A stretch of 64,000 nucleotides of DNA from Phycisphaerae bacterium (GTDB taxonomy: Bacteria > Planctomycetota > Phycisphaerae > FEN-1346 > JAACEH01): contig JAAYDY010000099.1 in assembly GCA_012729015.1 (NCBI GenBank), forward strand, positions 62,001-126,000. The letters run 5' to 3'. Made by a program: the position numbers and the translations under genes. The notes under the pieces were generated by a model. The model ran no database searches, had not been told where the DNA came from, and worked only from the letters and a program-made list of their open reading frames with translations. Position 1 is the first letter of the stretch. Each line of letters starts with the position of its first letter. This document shows, piece by piece, positions 30,406 through 40,166 of the stretch.

Positions 30406-32811
30406 ATGCGACCCGACGAGTTCATCAATCTCGCTCTGGAACGGACCAAGGCGCGCGTCCGCGTCAACGACCTCGTGACCGGACTGCTCGCCCTGCTGGC
30501 CTTCGTTCTGGTCTACCTCCTGGCGGTCATCGTCGCCGACCAGTCGTTCCAGTTCAGCCGCACCGCGCGGCTCTGGCTGCTGGCGGCCCTGGGCGCGGTC
30601 GGCCTGGCGGGCCTGGTCCTGATTCTCCTGTGGCCGAGTCTCCGGCGCGTGAACGACCTGTTCGCGGCGCGGCTCATCGAGCGCCAGGCCGAGGACCAGT
30701 TCCGCAACAGCCTGGTCACGTGCGTCCAGGCCCGCGGCGACGACCGCCTCGGTCCGGAAGTTCGCGCCGCCATCGAAGCCAAGGCCGCCCGCGACCTCGA
30801 CCAGATCGACGTGGATCTGGCCGTCAACCGGCGCCCACTCCACGTTGCCGTGGCCGCGCTGCTGGCCGCGCTGGCCGTCACCTTGGGCTTCGCCCTCATG
30901 AGCCGCAGAGACTTCGGCACCAGCCTCTACAGGGCCCTCGGCGCCGATGTGCCGCCGCCCACCTCCACGCGGATCGTCCTCGTGAGGACCGATCCCGATG
31001 CGCCCACCGTCATGGCCGGGACGAGTCTCCGCATCATCGCCGTCACGGCCGACAGGCAGCCCGACAACGTCGAGCTCGGCCTGACGCGCGGCGGCATCGC
31101 CGACAAGGCCGTCGCCATGCGCGAGGTCGATGTCGGCACGTGGGAAGCCGTGGTCGAGAACCTCATGGAAGACCTCGACTTCGAGGTCCGCGCCGGCGAC
31201 GCGCGCAGCTCGGGCCACCATGTGGGCGTGTTGCCGCTGCCGGCCATCGTGGACGTGCGTACCGTGCTGACCCACCCGGCCTACACGCTCCGGCCGCCCG
31301 AAACGCGCTCCACGGGCAACGTCGAGGCGCTGCCCGGCACACGCGTCGAGGTCGTCGCTCGCACCAATCAGCCCCCGCAACGGCCCGAGATGGTCTTCGG
31401 CGACGGATCGCACCGGGTGTCCATGCAGACCGGCCGCGAGGTTGCCGAAGCCCGCGGCACCTTCACCGTCGAAGACGCTCAGACCTACCACATTCAGTTC
31501 TACGATTCGACGCTTCGGCACACCAACGCCGGGGCCGTCCGCTACCAGGTGACGCCCCTGGCCGACCAGCCGCCCGAGGTCGCACTGGACCGCGCCGGCA
31601 CCGAAGTCCACGTGCCGGTCGGCGGCAAGGTGGCCCTCGACGTCCGGGCGCGCGACGATGTCGGTCTGGCCGCCCTGGCGGCTCATTGGCAGAAGGTGCA
31701 GCCCGGGGCCGCCGAGGAGGCTAATCCCGTTGACGCCGTCAACGCCGCGCAGGCCGCGACGCCGCCCGGGCAGGCCGTCCTCGTCGCCGTGCCCGACGGC
31801 AAGGCCGTCGCCGCCATCGACGATCAGTTCTCCCTGGAGGTGGCCGCCATGGGGCTGGCCGAGGGCGACCACGCGCTGGTCTGGGTGAGCGCGTCGGACC
31901 GGTTGCCGGGGTCGCCGCAGCACGGCCGCAGCGCGCCGATCCGCGTCGTCATCGACCCGCCGGGCAAAGGCGGCTCGGGCGGCGACTCGCCCGAGCAGCA
32001 ATCCGGCTCCACGGCAGGCACCGGCGGCGGCACGTCGTCCGAGCGGAAGACCGCCGGCCTGTCGCCCGACGAGCGGTCGCAACTGGAGCAGTTCGAGCGG
32101 GCGGCACGCCAGTCGCAAGGGCAACCGCAGGCCCAGCCCGGCGGACAGGGTGACGGTGCGTCGTCGTCCGCGCAGCAGCCTGCCGGCACGGGCCACGATC
32201 CGGCCCAGGGCCGCCCGACGCCGGGCGACGACTCTGGCGGCGACGGCACCGGCGCCGGCGATTCGCAGCCGCCGAACCCCGTCGGCAACCCGGCCGAAGG
32301 CGTCTCGCCGCAGCCGCCTCAGCGCGACCCGGACCAGGAGCCCGATGCGCGACATGCCGCATTTGACGAGTCGGGTCGCCGCGACGGGCCGGCCGGCGAG
32401 GCGCAACTGCTCCGGGCCGTAGGCCCGCAGATTCGCCGTGTGGCCCAGGAGCTTCGCCGTGGCACCGTCGATGAGGCCCTTCTGAAAGAACTGGGCTGGA
32501 ACGAAACCGAGTTGCGGCAGTTCGTGCGGGCCTGGCAGGACGACGACCGGTTCGACCGGGCGGCCGCCGCACAGGGCACGCCTCCGTCGGGCGATCCGGC
32601 GGTGACCACGCGGCAAAGCGATACCGAGATCACGGCGTCGGGTGACGCCTCCGGCGGCGACGTTGCCTCCGGAACTACCCGCAGCACCGGCCAGAGCGAC
32701 GGCCAGTCCGACAACGCCCAGCCCTCGGCCGACCGCACCAGTTCCCGCTACCGATCCCAGGTGGAAGCCTACCTGAAGTCCCTCAGCGACGCCGCAACCC
32801 GGTCGCCGTGA
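30406..32811 (+). CDS. DUF4175-like large membrane protein
   Basis: Protein of 801 aa. Two helices near residues 22-46 and 53-77, and a third near 146-166, anchor a long extracytoplasmic part with beta-sandwich-like segments (about 180-520). From about residue 520 to 660 it is low-complexity, rich in Gly/Ser/Gln/Pro/Asp, then comes a charged helical piece (LLRAVGPQIRRVAQELRR, about 665-720) and another low-complexity tail. The plan resembles DUF4175-type planctomycete membrane proteins, which often accompany VWA proteins. Function unknown. Confidence 0.75.
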   Translation: MRPDEFINLALERTKARVRVNDLVTGLLALLAFVLVYLLAVIVADQSFQFSRTARLWLLAALGAVGLAGLVLILLWPSLRRVNDLFAARLIERQAEDQFRNSLVTCVQARGDDRLGPEVRAAIEAKAARDLDQIDVDLAVNRRPLHVAVAALLAALAVTLGFALMSRRDFGTSLYRALGADVPPPTSTRIVLVRTDPDAPTVMAGTSLRIIAVTADRQPDNVELGLTRGGIADKAVAMREVDVGTWEAVVENLMEDLDFEVRAGDARSSGHHVGVLPLPAIVDVRTVLTHPAYTLRPPETRSTGNVEALPGTRVEVVARTNQPPQRPEMVFGDGSHRVSMQTGREVAEARGTFTVEDAQTYHIQFYDSTLRHTNAGAVRYQVTPLADQPPEVALDRAGTEVHVPVGGKVALDVRARDDVGLAALAAHWQKVQPGAAEEANPVDAVNAAQAATPPGQAVLVAVPDGKAVAAIDDQFSLEVAAMGLAEGDHALVWVSASDRLPGSPQHGRSAPIRVVIDPPGKGGSGGDSPEQQSGSTAGTGGGTSSERKTAGLSPDERSQLEQFERAARQSQGQPQAQPGGQGDGASSSAQQPAGTGHDPAQGRPTPGDDSGGDGTGAGDSQPPNPVGNPAEGVSPQPPQRDPDQEPDARHAAFDESGRRDGPAGEAQLLRAVGPQIRRVAQELRRGTVDEALLKELGWNETELRQFVRAWQDDDRFDRAAAAQGTPPSGDPAVTTRQSDTEITASGDASGGDVASGTTRSTGQSDGQSDNAQPSADRTSSRYRSQVEAYLKSLSDAATRSP

Positions 32812-32842
32812 GGTCCGCCACAGACGCGTCCCATCAGACATG

Positions 32843-35671
32843 TCACTTGAACGTGATTTCGCCGCAGGTCTGGGCGTCGGTCCAGGGGTCGTAGCCGTCC
32901 TGGCTGTTGGACCAGGCCATGGCGGCCGACTTCTGCCACGGGCGGGGCAGGGCGGCGCGGTCGTCGCTGTCGCAGACCAGCACATTGAAGGCGATGGTCC
33001 GTCCGGCAGCCGGGCGAAGGGCGTCGCCGAACGCCTCGGCGGGCACCAGGCCCTCGTGCACCGTCACGGATCCCTGTCGCACTGTCGTGCAGTGCGGTTC
33101 GGCGGCGGCGACGCGACGCACGGTCACCGCGCGGGCCGACAACGCGCGGCCCGTGTAGTTGCGGCAGGCGTCGATCGGCGCGAAGACCATCGTGGCCGCC
33201 TCGTTCTCGTCCTGGGTCGGCCGATCGTCGGTCACCACGATAGCGTAGTGCAGTCCGGCCTGTGACCATGCCAGCCGCACCTCGGCCGACAGGTCCGCCG
33301 GGCCCTGCCACTGGTTGGCCACGTCCGGGTGGCAGACGAGTCGCTGCGCGTCGTCCAGCCGCAGCACGGCCGCATCGGCCGGCCAGTCGTCCAGCCGCCC
33401 GTCGGTCACGATGCCAGGCGCCTGCGGCACGTCCGCGTGCGGTCGGTCTGTGGCCACGCGCTGCCGCAGGCCCGGTTCGCGGACGACGGTCTCGCAAAGC
33501 AACCGGTCCAGCGCTTGCCAGGAGCGTGCGTCGCGAAGCTGTCGCGCCTGGCTCAGGGCCTCGTCGAAGGCGCTCTCCAGGGGCACGCCCGCTTTCCGCG
33601 CCTCTTCCAGGTCGGCCGCATAGCGATCCAGCCGCGACACAAGCAGCGGCTCCAGGCCGGGGGCCTCCTGCGACACCGAGACCACGCGCCCCGTGCCCGG
33701 CATGGCCACGGCCTTGACGCTCCACGGCGGCAGGGTGTATGCGGCTTCCGTCAACTCAGCGTCTCCGCCGCCCGCGCTCCACCTGACCGTCACGGCGACC
33801 TCGACGTCCGAGCGGTTCGCCATCTGCACGTGGAACCGGTCGCCGGTGTTACACGTTCTCACGCTCACCGGATACCCCGGCGCGCCGGCGTACGGCTCCA
33901 TCCGCCGCAGGGGCATCCGCATCAGCTCGTTCATCACGAGCCGCGTGTCGTCCTCGTGCAGGGCGACCGATCCGTCGGCGCCGGTCCAGAGCGCCCAGGG
34001 CGTCATGCCTTCGCCGAGGGCCGCGGCCAGGGGGGCCCAGTACGCCTCCCCGACAGGGACCAGCGTCGGGGCCAGTTCGCCCCACGTCCACCAGAAGTGC
34101 GGCGCCGCCAGGCCGATCACCCGCCGGTCGGGCGTCCCGTCCAGCGACAGGCCGCTCAGGTACAACCCTTCGGCGGCCGCCGCGAGGCCCGGCGAGCGGC
34201 TCAGGTCGTCGAGCATCCAGTACCGCGGCACCGCCCCGCGGCCGAACCGCGCCGCGGCGCCGTCGTCGCGCCCGCACCGCCACATCGGCACCAGGCGCCG
34301 CTGGCTGCCCATCGCCTCGGCGTCGGCGCCGAGGTCGCGCCACGCCGCCAGCGCATGGGCCGACAGCGCGTCGTCGGGGCTTTTGCCCGAGCGCTGCCAG
34401 CGGGCCACCACCGCCCAGTCCGACCCCGGCCGGCTGAACAGGTGCGCGTCGGGCCCCGGCCGCCCCAGCATGTGGAACAGCGCCCCGTTGCGAACCGTTT
34501 GCTCCATCGCCTGCTGGAGCCGCGCGATCAACTCGCCGTACTCCGCGCCCATGCCGCGGTCGAAGGCGGCCGTCCGGTCCGGTCCGCCCCACAGCAGGCC
34601 GACAAACGACGCCCGCCTGCCGTACGGCTCCAGAAAATCGGTCGTTATGAACGCCTGCCAGGCGTTGCGGACGTTGTTGTCCTCCAGCCGCAGGGCGTCG
34701 CCCTCGATGCCCGGCAACCGCCATCGGCCTCCGGAAACGTCCGGACAGAACGCCGCGACGGCGCCCTTGCCGCCGCCGTCCAGCGCCGTCATCAGCGTGT
34801 CGGTGCGCGAACTGCGTACGCCGAGGGCCTTGCTGTCGTAGTGGATCGCTTGACCGCGCGCCGCGTCGAACACCACGTCGTCTACGCCCAGGTAATCCAT
34901 CGCGCCGAGCAGGTTGTCCGCGCGGCCGCCGAACCGGCTGTGCAGGTTCCGCGGATCGCCCAGCCCCAGCCCGGCCCGGCGCCCCCCGCCCATCGGCCGC
35001 GAACGACGAGGCGGCAGGCGGTCCTCCGCTGTCACGCAGACCCAGACCCGGGCCAGCGCCGCCGGTCCGCGGGCGTGCCAGTTGGCCACCAGCAGCGCCG
35101 CCGGCGCGTCGCTCGTCGGATACAGCAACGTCCATCGCGCCGCCATCCGGCCCGACACCGGCAACAGATCGCCCGTGCGGTAACCGAACTCCGTCCGGGC
35201 CGACGGCTGCTCGTTGTCGCCGTTCGGCGGCTGCGCCACGGCCACGGCCGTCATCCGGTCCGCGTCGTCGGGAAACTCCAGGACGATCACGTGCGGCCGT
35301 GCGACACCCGCCACGCGAAACCGGTACGCGAACCAACTGTTCGGCGCAGCCCCGGTCTCCCGGTACGTCCCCGCGTCGCTCGTGGTCACGCGGCTGTGGC
35401 CGTCGTGAAGCATCGGGTGGCCGTCGTCGGCCTTCGTGCAGTCGATGTAGTCGATCACCTGGAGGGTCATGCCCCTGGGGGCCACCGGGACTGGCGGCGC
35501 CTGGGCGACGAACGTGGTCGGATCGGCGGCGACGAACCGCGCCACCTGTCCGCCGGGGTCGGCCGTCGCGGGCGCCTCGGCGCGAGCCGAGACGGCCACG
35601 GCCAGAGCCATGGCCAGGGCCGCCGTCAATCGCCCCGCCCGGCGGGGCCGTCTGTGCGAGATCCGAAGCAA
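32843..35671 (-). CDS. Large secreted protein with C-terminal CBM9-like domain
   Basis: Protein of 942 aa. The proposed start is TTG at 35671, preceded by AAAGGA with seven-base spacing and leading straight into a signal peptide (LTAALAMALAVAVSARAEA). The N-terminal 250 residues look beta-rich. The middle contains WWTWGELAP-type segments suggestive of a glycosidase or alpha/alpha-type fold, without a motif I can name. The last 190 residues, starting DGRLDDWPADA and ending DGYDPWTDAQTCG, resemble the carbohydrate-binding CBM9-like module. A surface or periplasmic role in polysaccharide handling is inferred. It converges with the DUF4175-like gene (31 bases between stops). Confidence 0.75.
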   Translation of the reverse strand: MLRISHRRPRRAGRLTAALAMALAVAVSARAEAPATADPGGQVARFVAADPTTFVAQAPPVPVAPRGMTLQVIDYIDCTKADDGHPMLHDGHSRVTTSDAGTYRETGAAPNSWFAYRFRVAGVARPHVIVLEFPDDADRMTAVAVAQPPNGDNEQPSARTEFGYRTGDLLPVSGRMAARWTLLYPTSDAPAALLVANWHARGPAALARVWVCVTAEDRLPPRRSRPMGGGRRAGLGLGDPRNLHSRFGGRADNLLGAMDYLGVDDVVFDAARGQAIHYDSKALGVRSSRTDTLMTALDGGGKGAVAAFCPDVSGGRWRLPGIEGDALRLEDNNVRNAWQAFITTDFLEPYGRRASFVGLLWGGPDRTAAFDRGMGAEYGELIARLQQAMEQTVRNGALFHMLGRPGPDAHLFSRPGSDWAVVARWQRSGKSPDDALSAHALAAWRDLGADAEAMGSQRRLVPMWRCGRDDGAAARFGRGAVPRYWMLDDLSRSPGLAAAAEGLYLSGLSLDGTPDRRVIGLAAPHFWWTWGELAPTLVPVGEAYWAPLAAALGEGMTPWALWTGADGSVALHEDDTRLVMNELMRMPLRRMEPYAGAPGYPVSVRTCNTGDRFHVQMANRSDVEVAVTVRWSAGGGDAELTEAAYTLPPWSVKAVAMPGTGRVVSVSQEAPGLEPLLVSRLDRYAADLEEARKAGVPLESAFDEALSQARQLRDARSWQALDRLLCETVVREPGLRQRVATDRPHADVPQAPGIVTDGRLDDWPADAAVLRLDDAQRLVCHPDVANQWQGPADLSAEVRLAWSQAGLHYAIVVTDDRPTQDENEAATMVFAPIDACRNYTGRALSARAVTVRRVAAAEPHCTTVRQGSVTVHEGLVPAEAFGDALRPAAGRTIAFNVLVCDSDDRAALPRPWQKSAAMAWSNSQDGYDPWTDAQTCGEITFK

Positions 35672-35994
35672 GGTCGCGTCCTTTCGCGTCGCCGGCGCCC
35701 GCCCGGCCCGACGCACATCGCTTGTGATACGAATGGCCGGCCCGGCGGCGCGGCGCCATCCAGGCCCCGGCCCATGCTATCCGCGCCCGCCACCCGACGC
35801 AAGTCCGCGACCCCAGTCGGTGCGTGCACCCGCCGCCGGAGAAAGATCAGGCACACCCTTGCCCGGCGGGCCGCCTTCAACGATAATGCCATGACCGTGG
35901 TCGGCCTGGGTCGGCTGCCCGTCGGCGACCGCGCTACGGGCGACGCCGGCGTGGGGCCGGGCGCGACGCTTCCGGGGAAGGGCGGCACAAGGGC
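35672..35994. other. Intergenic region, nothing recognised
   Basis: Divergent gap between the CBM9-like protein gene and the small membrane protein gene. No clear promoter pair or repeat was found. Confidence 0.4.
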
Positions 35995-36189
35995 ATGGGC
36001 ATGGCGATGTGGAGCGGTCTGATCCTGTTGCTTCTGGTCCTGGGCGGTCTTGCGCTCGTCGGGCTGGTCGTCGTCGCCGTGGTGGTGATCCTGATCCGCG
36101 AGAGGCGCATGAAGAGGCAGCAGGAAGAAGCCGACACGGCCGGCGGTCAAGAGGCGGCTTCGCTGGATTCGACTGTGGAGCAACGATGA
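35995..36189 (+). CDS. Small single-helix membrane protein
   Basis: Protein of 64 aa: one long membrane helix (about residues 6-33, LILLLLVLGGLALVGLVVVAV) followed by a basic then acidic cytoplasmic tail (RERRMKRQQEEADT). The ATG at 36001, with AAGGG seven bases upstream, is an alternative start. The stop overlaps the ATG of the next gene (ATGA), indicating coupling. Function unknown. It is perhaps a partner of the lipoprotein downstream. Confidence 0.6.
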   Translation: MGMAMWSGLILLLLVLGGLALVGLVVVAVVVILIRERRMKRQQEEADTAGGQEAASLDSTVEQR

Positions 36190-36707
36190 AACGGTTGCTG
36201 ATGCTGACGGCCGTGGTGGTCTTCGGCCTTTCGTTTGCGGCGGGATGCGCACGCGTTCCGGCCCAATGGAAGGGCGAGCTGTCCATGCGCGACATCTACC
36301 TGAACCTCATGACTGACGAGCAGGCCTCCGTGCTGCGGCAGATGGAGGCCGACGAGGTGGACGAGGAGAAACGCATCCTCTACTGCCAGGAGATCGGCGT
36401 GTACCAGCCGTGGCGCGGCGTTCCCGCGGAGACTCAGGCCGTGATCCGCAAGGGCCAGGTCGTCGAAGGCATGCAGCCCGTCGAGGTGCGCATGGCCTGG
36501 GGCCCGCCGGCCGTGGCCGAGACCATCACCACCGACGCCGAACGGGCCGACGGCCACCGCCGCGACCTCTGGAACTTCATGCCGCGAGTCGCCAAGGACG
36601 GCTCCGTCACGTATCAGCGCCAGGCGTGTTTCCTGGACGAGCGGCTCGAATGGTATAAGGACTTCCACAAGCGGTCCTTCTGGAGCCGCTTCGCGCCGCG
36701 CAAGTGA
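36186..36707 (+). CDS. Putative lipoprotein, unknown function
   Basis: Protein of 173 aa. A signal peptide ends in LSFAAGCARV, a good lipobox. The mature part is charged, with repeated Trp/Tyr residues and no family I recognise. Start ATG 36186 overlaps the small membrane gene, and its stop is within 15 bases of the next start, so the three form an operon. Confidence 0.8.
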   Translation: MKRLLMLTAVVVFGLSFAAGCARVPAQWKGELSMRDIYLNLMTDEQASVLRQMEADEVDEEKRILYCQEIGVYQPWRGVPAETQAVIRKGQVVEGMQPVEVRMAWGPPAVAETITTDAERADGHRRDLWNFMPRVAKDGSVTYQRQACFLDERLEWYKDFHKRSFWSRFAPRK

Positions 36708-36718
36708 GCGCCACCGCC

Positions 36719-37942
36719 ATGCATCCTCCGGTCGTCATCGTCGGGGCCGGCGCCGCCGGGCTGTTCGCCGCGGCCCACCTGGCCGGTCTCGGCCGCCCCG
36801 TGATCGTGCTGGAACGCGGCGACCGCCCGGCGCGCAAGGTGCTCGCCGCCGGCGGCGCACGGTGCAACTTCACCAACGACCGCTCGCCCGAGGGCATGCT
36901 GTCGGCGCTGCCGACCGCCGCCCGGCGATTCCTCAAGCCTGCCATGTACGAATTGCCGTCCGAGGCCCTTCGCCGCTGGTTCGCCGAGCGCGGCGTGCCC
37001 AGTGTCGTCGAGGATCGCCGCTGCGTGTTCCCGTCCAGCGGCCGATCGCGAGACGTCGTCGAGGCGATGCTTGCGGCCGCCCGGCAGGCCGGGGCCGACG
37101 TGCGTACCGGGGTCGCCTGCCGCGGCGTGCGCGTCGAGGATGGGCACGTTGCGGCGGTTCGCACCGACGACGGCGACCTGCCGGCGGCCGCGGTCCTGCT
37201 GGCGTGCGGCGGCCCGGCGGCACCCCACCTGGGCGGCACTGATGCCGGCCTCGGCCTCCTGGCCGACCTGGGCCACCGCCTCGTGCCCGTGCGGCCCGGC
37301 CTGACACCGCTCCTGGCCGACGATCCGCTGCTGCGGCCGTTGCAGGGCATCACCTTCGAGGCCGTCCGCCTGCGGCTGGCGCGGCACGCCGTGGAGGGGC
37401 CCGCGCTGTGCGCCCATTTCGGCCTCACGGGACCGGCCGCACTCGACATGAGCCTTGCCGTGGACACGCTTCCGGCCAACATCGTCATGAGCCTGTCGGC
37501 AAGTTGCACGGCCGACGACGTCGAATCCTGTCTCGTGGTGCCGCGCGGCGGCCATGGCCCCGTGCGGTTGTCGACGGCCCTGGGCCAGTGGCTCCCGCGG
37601 CGCGTCGCCGCCCAGGTCATGCAATCACTCGGCATCGCACCGGACATGACCCTCAGCCGCCTGACGCAGGCCGACCGCCGGGCCGTGGTCCGCTGCGTGA
37701 CCGGCCACCCGATCCGCGTCACCGGTCTGGGCGACTGGCCGCTGGCCATGGTCACCGTCGGCGGCGGCGCGCTGGGCGATGTGGAGCCGCGCACCATGCG
37801 CAGCCGCAAGGTCCGCGGGCTCTATGTCGCCGGCGAACTGCTCGACGTGGCCGGCCCCACCGGCGGCTGGAACCTCCACGGGGCCATGGCCACCGGCCTG
37901 CTGGCCGCCCGGGCCATCCGGGCCGACCTGGCCCAGTCGTAG
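36719..37942 (+). CDS. HI0933/YhiN-family flavoprotein
   Basis: Protein of 407 aa. The FAD dinucleotide-binding motif VGAGAAGLFAA is at the N-terminus, ARKVLAAGGARCNFTN follows (the family-typical GGGRCN region), and the C-terminus has VAGELLDVAGPTGGWNLHGAMATG. These mark the HI0933-like NAD(P)/FAD-dependent oxidoreductases (YhiN, aminoacetone oxidase-like), whose substrate is unsettled. A GTG at 36704 overlapping the previous stop is an alternative start adding five residues. Confidence 0.9.
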   Translation: MHPPVVIVGAGAAGLFAAAHLAGLGRPVIVLERGDRPARKVLAAGGARCNFTNDRSPEGMLSALPTAARRFLKPAMYELPSEALRRWFAERGVPSVVEDRRCVFPSSGRSRDVVEAMLAAARQAGADVRTGVACRGVRVEDGHVAAVRTDDGDLPAAAVLLACGGPAAPHLGGTDAGLGLLADLGHRLVPVRPGLTPLLADDPLLRPLQGITFEAVRLRLARHAVEGPALCAHFGLTGPAALDMSLAVDTLPANIVMSLSASCTADDVESCLVVPRGGHGPVRLSTALGQWLPRRVAAQVMQSLGIAPDMTLSRLTQADRRAVVRCVTGHPIRVTGLGDWPLAMVTVGGGALGDVEPRTMRSRKVRGLYVAGELLDVAGPTGGWNLHGAMATGLLAARAIRADLAQS

Positions 37943-38092
37943 TGTGCCCTGCGTGCCTCCGCCGCCGCGGCATGTGTTCTTGCGGCCAAGCGGCCATTGC
38001 TCGGACCTCCTCGATGGTATCATGAAGCCCGTGGGGATCATTCGGTTTCCACAGCAAACGACCGTTACGCTTCGCTCTGCGGAGGACCGCTC

Positions 38093-39199
38093 ATGCTCAG
38101 GGTGACCGCCTTGTCCCTTCTTCTGGTGACGACTCTGTCGGCGGCAGCCCCGTCGCCCGCTCCCGTGGAACAGCCAGAGCCCCCGAATCCGGTCATCCAG
38201 TCGCCCGTGGGATTCATCAAGGGATACACCTGGGGCTGGAACTCGGTGCGTGGCGACTACCTGGGCAAGCCGGCGGAAGACTCGATGAAGGCACTGGCCG
38301 AGACCGGCGTTAACTGGACCACCATTGCCTATGCGGCGCATCTGCCCGTCTGGAATGAGCCCCGCCTGGTCTACGGTGAGGCCGACCCGAAGATGCCTTC
38401 CGACGACGAAATCCGCCGGGCGATCCAGCTCGCGCGCAAGCACCGGTTGAAGGTGTGTCTGAAGCCGGTAGTCAACGAGGGACCCGATGCGCCGAAGGGG
38501 CAGTGGCGCGGCACGATTGACTTCAAGACGCCTGACGGCAAGACCGACGCCGCCGCCTGGGAGATCTGGTGGACCGCGTACGACGCCTACATCCTGCATC
38601 ACGCCAGGATCGCCCAGGAAACGGGTTGCGAACTGTTCTGCATCGGTTGCGAGATGAAATCGACCGAACGCTTCACGGAGCATTGGCGAGGGCTGATCAG
38701 GAAAGTGCGTGACATCTATACCGGCCCGCTGGTCTACAACGCCGTCCTCGACAAGCTGTGGGACATCCAGTGGTGGGACGCCGTGGATATACTTGGGATC
38801 AGCGCCTACTCGTGGCACCCCGAGCAGCCGGATTCGTCCGTCGAGGCCCAGGTGGCCTACTGGACGAAATGGCGCACGGGACTGCGGGCCCTGGCCGCCA
38901 AGACCGGCAAGCCCATCTTCTTCATCGAGATCGGTTGTCGCTCCGCCCGAGGGGCGGCGGCCATGTCCGGCGACTTCACGCACTGGGAATGGCCTTACGA
39001 TGGCGAGGAACAGGCACGCTTCTACGAGGCGGCTTTCCGGGTGTTCTGGAACGAACCGTGGTTCTGTGGCTATTCCTGGTGGGACTGGAAGGTCAAGCTC
39101 TACAAGAAAGACGAGGCCGACCAGAACAAGGAATTCGTGATCTACGGCAAACCCGCCGAGCAGGTCCTCCGCACCTGGTACGCCAAGGAGCGCAAGTAG
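38093..39199 (+). CDS. Secreted GH113-like TIM-barrel glycosidase
   Basis: Protein of 368 aa from the ATG at 38093 (GGAGG eight bases upstream) with a short signal peptide (LSLLLVTTLSAAAPS). The body reads as a TIM barrel of the GH113/GTA type: KGYTWGWNSVRGDY near the N-terminus, the putative acid/base in FCIGCEMKST, and the putative nucleophile in FFIEIGCRSARG. Family members hydrolyse beta-mannans or related glycans. Its location is probably periplasmic or extracellular. An upstream in-frame extension is unlikely to be translated. Confidence 0.8.
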   Translation: MLRVTALSLLLVTTLSAAAPSPAPVEQPEPPNPVIQSPVGFIKGYTWGWNSVRGDYLGKPAEDSMKALAETGVNWTTIAYAAHLPVWNEPRLVYGEADPKMPSDDEIRRAIQLARKHRLKVCLKPVVNEGPDAPKGQWRGTIDFKTPDGKTDAAAWEIWWTAYDAYILHHARIAQETGCELFCIGCEMKSTERFTEHWRGLIRKVRDIYTGPLVYNAVLDKLWDIQWWDAVDILGISAYSWHPEQPDSSVEAQVAYWTKWRTGLRALAAKTGKPIFFIEIGCRSARGAAAMSGDFTHWEWPYDGEEQARFYEAAFRVFWNEPWFCGYSWWDWKVKLYKKDEADQNKEFVIYGKPAEQVLRTWYAKERK

Positions 39200-39255
39200 C
39201 CGGGGGCAGGGGGAGAGGCCGGCCCGACGATCCGTCGGACTCCTCCCAGGCGCGC

Positions 39256-39284
39256 TTGACCAGCCGTGTGCGGGCTGCTACTCT
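39256..39284 (+). promoter_or_regulatory. Promoter of the ankyrin lipoprotein gene
   Basis: TTGACC (39256-39261), 17-base spacer, TACTCT (39279-39284), with the start codon at 39331. Confidence 0.55.
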
Positions 39285-39330
39285 GGAGTGCAGCGGCAAG
39301 GGGCGTGCACATCTCTTGGAGGGGGTCCTC

Positions 39331-39999
39331 ATGAGCGGTCGATGCATTCGTGTCTGCCTGGCGGCGGCGACGGTGGCGGCGATGGCTCTCGGTATGGGCG
39401 GGTGCTACACGAAGGAAAAACAGTCGTTCTTCCTGGCCGTCCACGGCGGCAACACGTCGGAGGTCGAGCGCATGCTCGGCGACCACGCCGACTGGGTCCG
39501 CACGGTGAACGACGAGGGGGCGCAGCCCATCCACGTCGCAGCCATGGAAGGGCAGACCAAGGTTGCCGTGATGCTCCTGGACCGCGGGGCGGACCTCGAA
39601 GCCAAACACAAGAACTCCTGGCGTCCGCTGTGCTGGGCCTGCGAGCGTGGCGCCGCCGACACGGCCGCGATGCTCCTGGACCGCGGCGCCGCCATCGACG
39701 CTCGCGACCGCTGGGGCCGCACGCCGCTGTACTGGGCGGCCACCCACGGCCACACCCCCGTCGTCGAGCTGCTGATCGCCCGCAAGGCCGACGTCCGCGC
39801 CGCCGACAAGGACGGTCGCACCGCCCTTCACGAGGCCGTTCGATTCGGCCGCGAAGAGTGCGTCGCCCGGCTGATCCGCGCCGGCGCCGACGTCAATGCC
39901 GCCGACAAGGGCGGTCAACGCCCCCTCGGCGTCGCGACGAACGTCCGGCGTCACGACAAAATCCGCCAGATGCTCCTGAGCGCCGGGGCCACCCCGTAG
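39331..39999 (+). CDS. Ankyrin-repeat lipoprotein
   Basis: Protein of 222 aa. A signal peptide ends in ALGMGGCYT, a lipobox. About five to six ankyrin repeats fill the rest, with the recurring pattern G-x-TPL-x-x-A and LL-x-x-GAD (for example RWGRTPLYWAATHGH, DGRTALHEAVRFGR). It is a protein-protein interaction scaffold exposed at the membrane, partner unknown. GGAGG precedes the ATG and it has its own promoter. Confidence 0.9.
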   Translation: MSGRCIRVCLAAATVAAMALGMGGCYTKEKQSFFLAVHGGNTSEVERMLGDHADWVRTVNDEGAQPIHVAAMEGQTKVAVMLLDRGADLEAKHKNSWRPLCWACERGAADTAAMLLDRGAAIDARDRWGRTPLYWAATHGHTPVVELLIARKADVRAADKDGRTALHEAVRFGREECVARLIRAGADVNAADKGGQRPLGVATNVRRHDKIRQMLLSAGATP

Positions 40000-40048
40000 T
40001 CCTCCCTGTTCGGATGCGTCCCGGGCCAAGGTTCCCCGTGGGCCACCA

Positions 40049-40070
40049 TTTCCGGTATCTTTCCGGTATC
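40049..40070 (+). promoter_or_regulatory. Tandem 11-bp direct repeats upstream of nifJ promoter
   Basis: TTTCCGGTATC occurs twice back to back (40049-40059, 40060-40070), followed by a partial third TTTC. One-turn spacing directly upstream of the -35 suggests an activator site. That role is inference. Confidence 0.5.
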
Positions 40071-40078
40071 TTTCGCGG

Positions 40079-40107
40079 TTGCCAAGGTGTGGCAAACGTG
40101 GTACATT
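40079..40107 (+). promoter_or_regulatory. Promoter and inverted repeat of nifJ
   Basis: TTGCCA (40079-40084), 17-base spacer, TACATT (40102-40107). The -35 is also the left half of TTGCCA-N5-TGGCAA (40079-40095), a possible operator. Confidence 0.55.
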
Positions 40108-40166
40108 GCATGCCTTTAGGTGTGGGGCGAAGGACCATTAACTGCGGTTCAGGAGACGTGTAAGTC

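Noticed and set aside
29215..32985. Long antisense open frame across the cytochrome and DUF4175-like genes
   Set aside because: Shadow of two real genes. It spans a promoter region and has no recognisable content.
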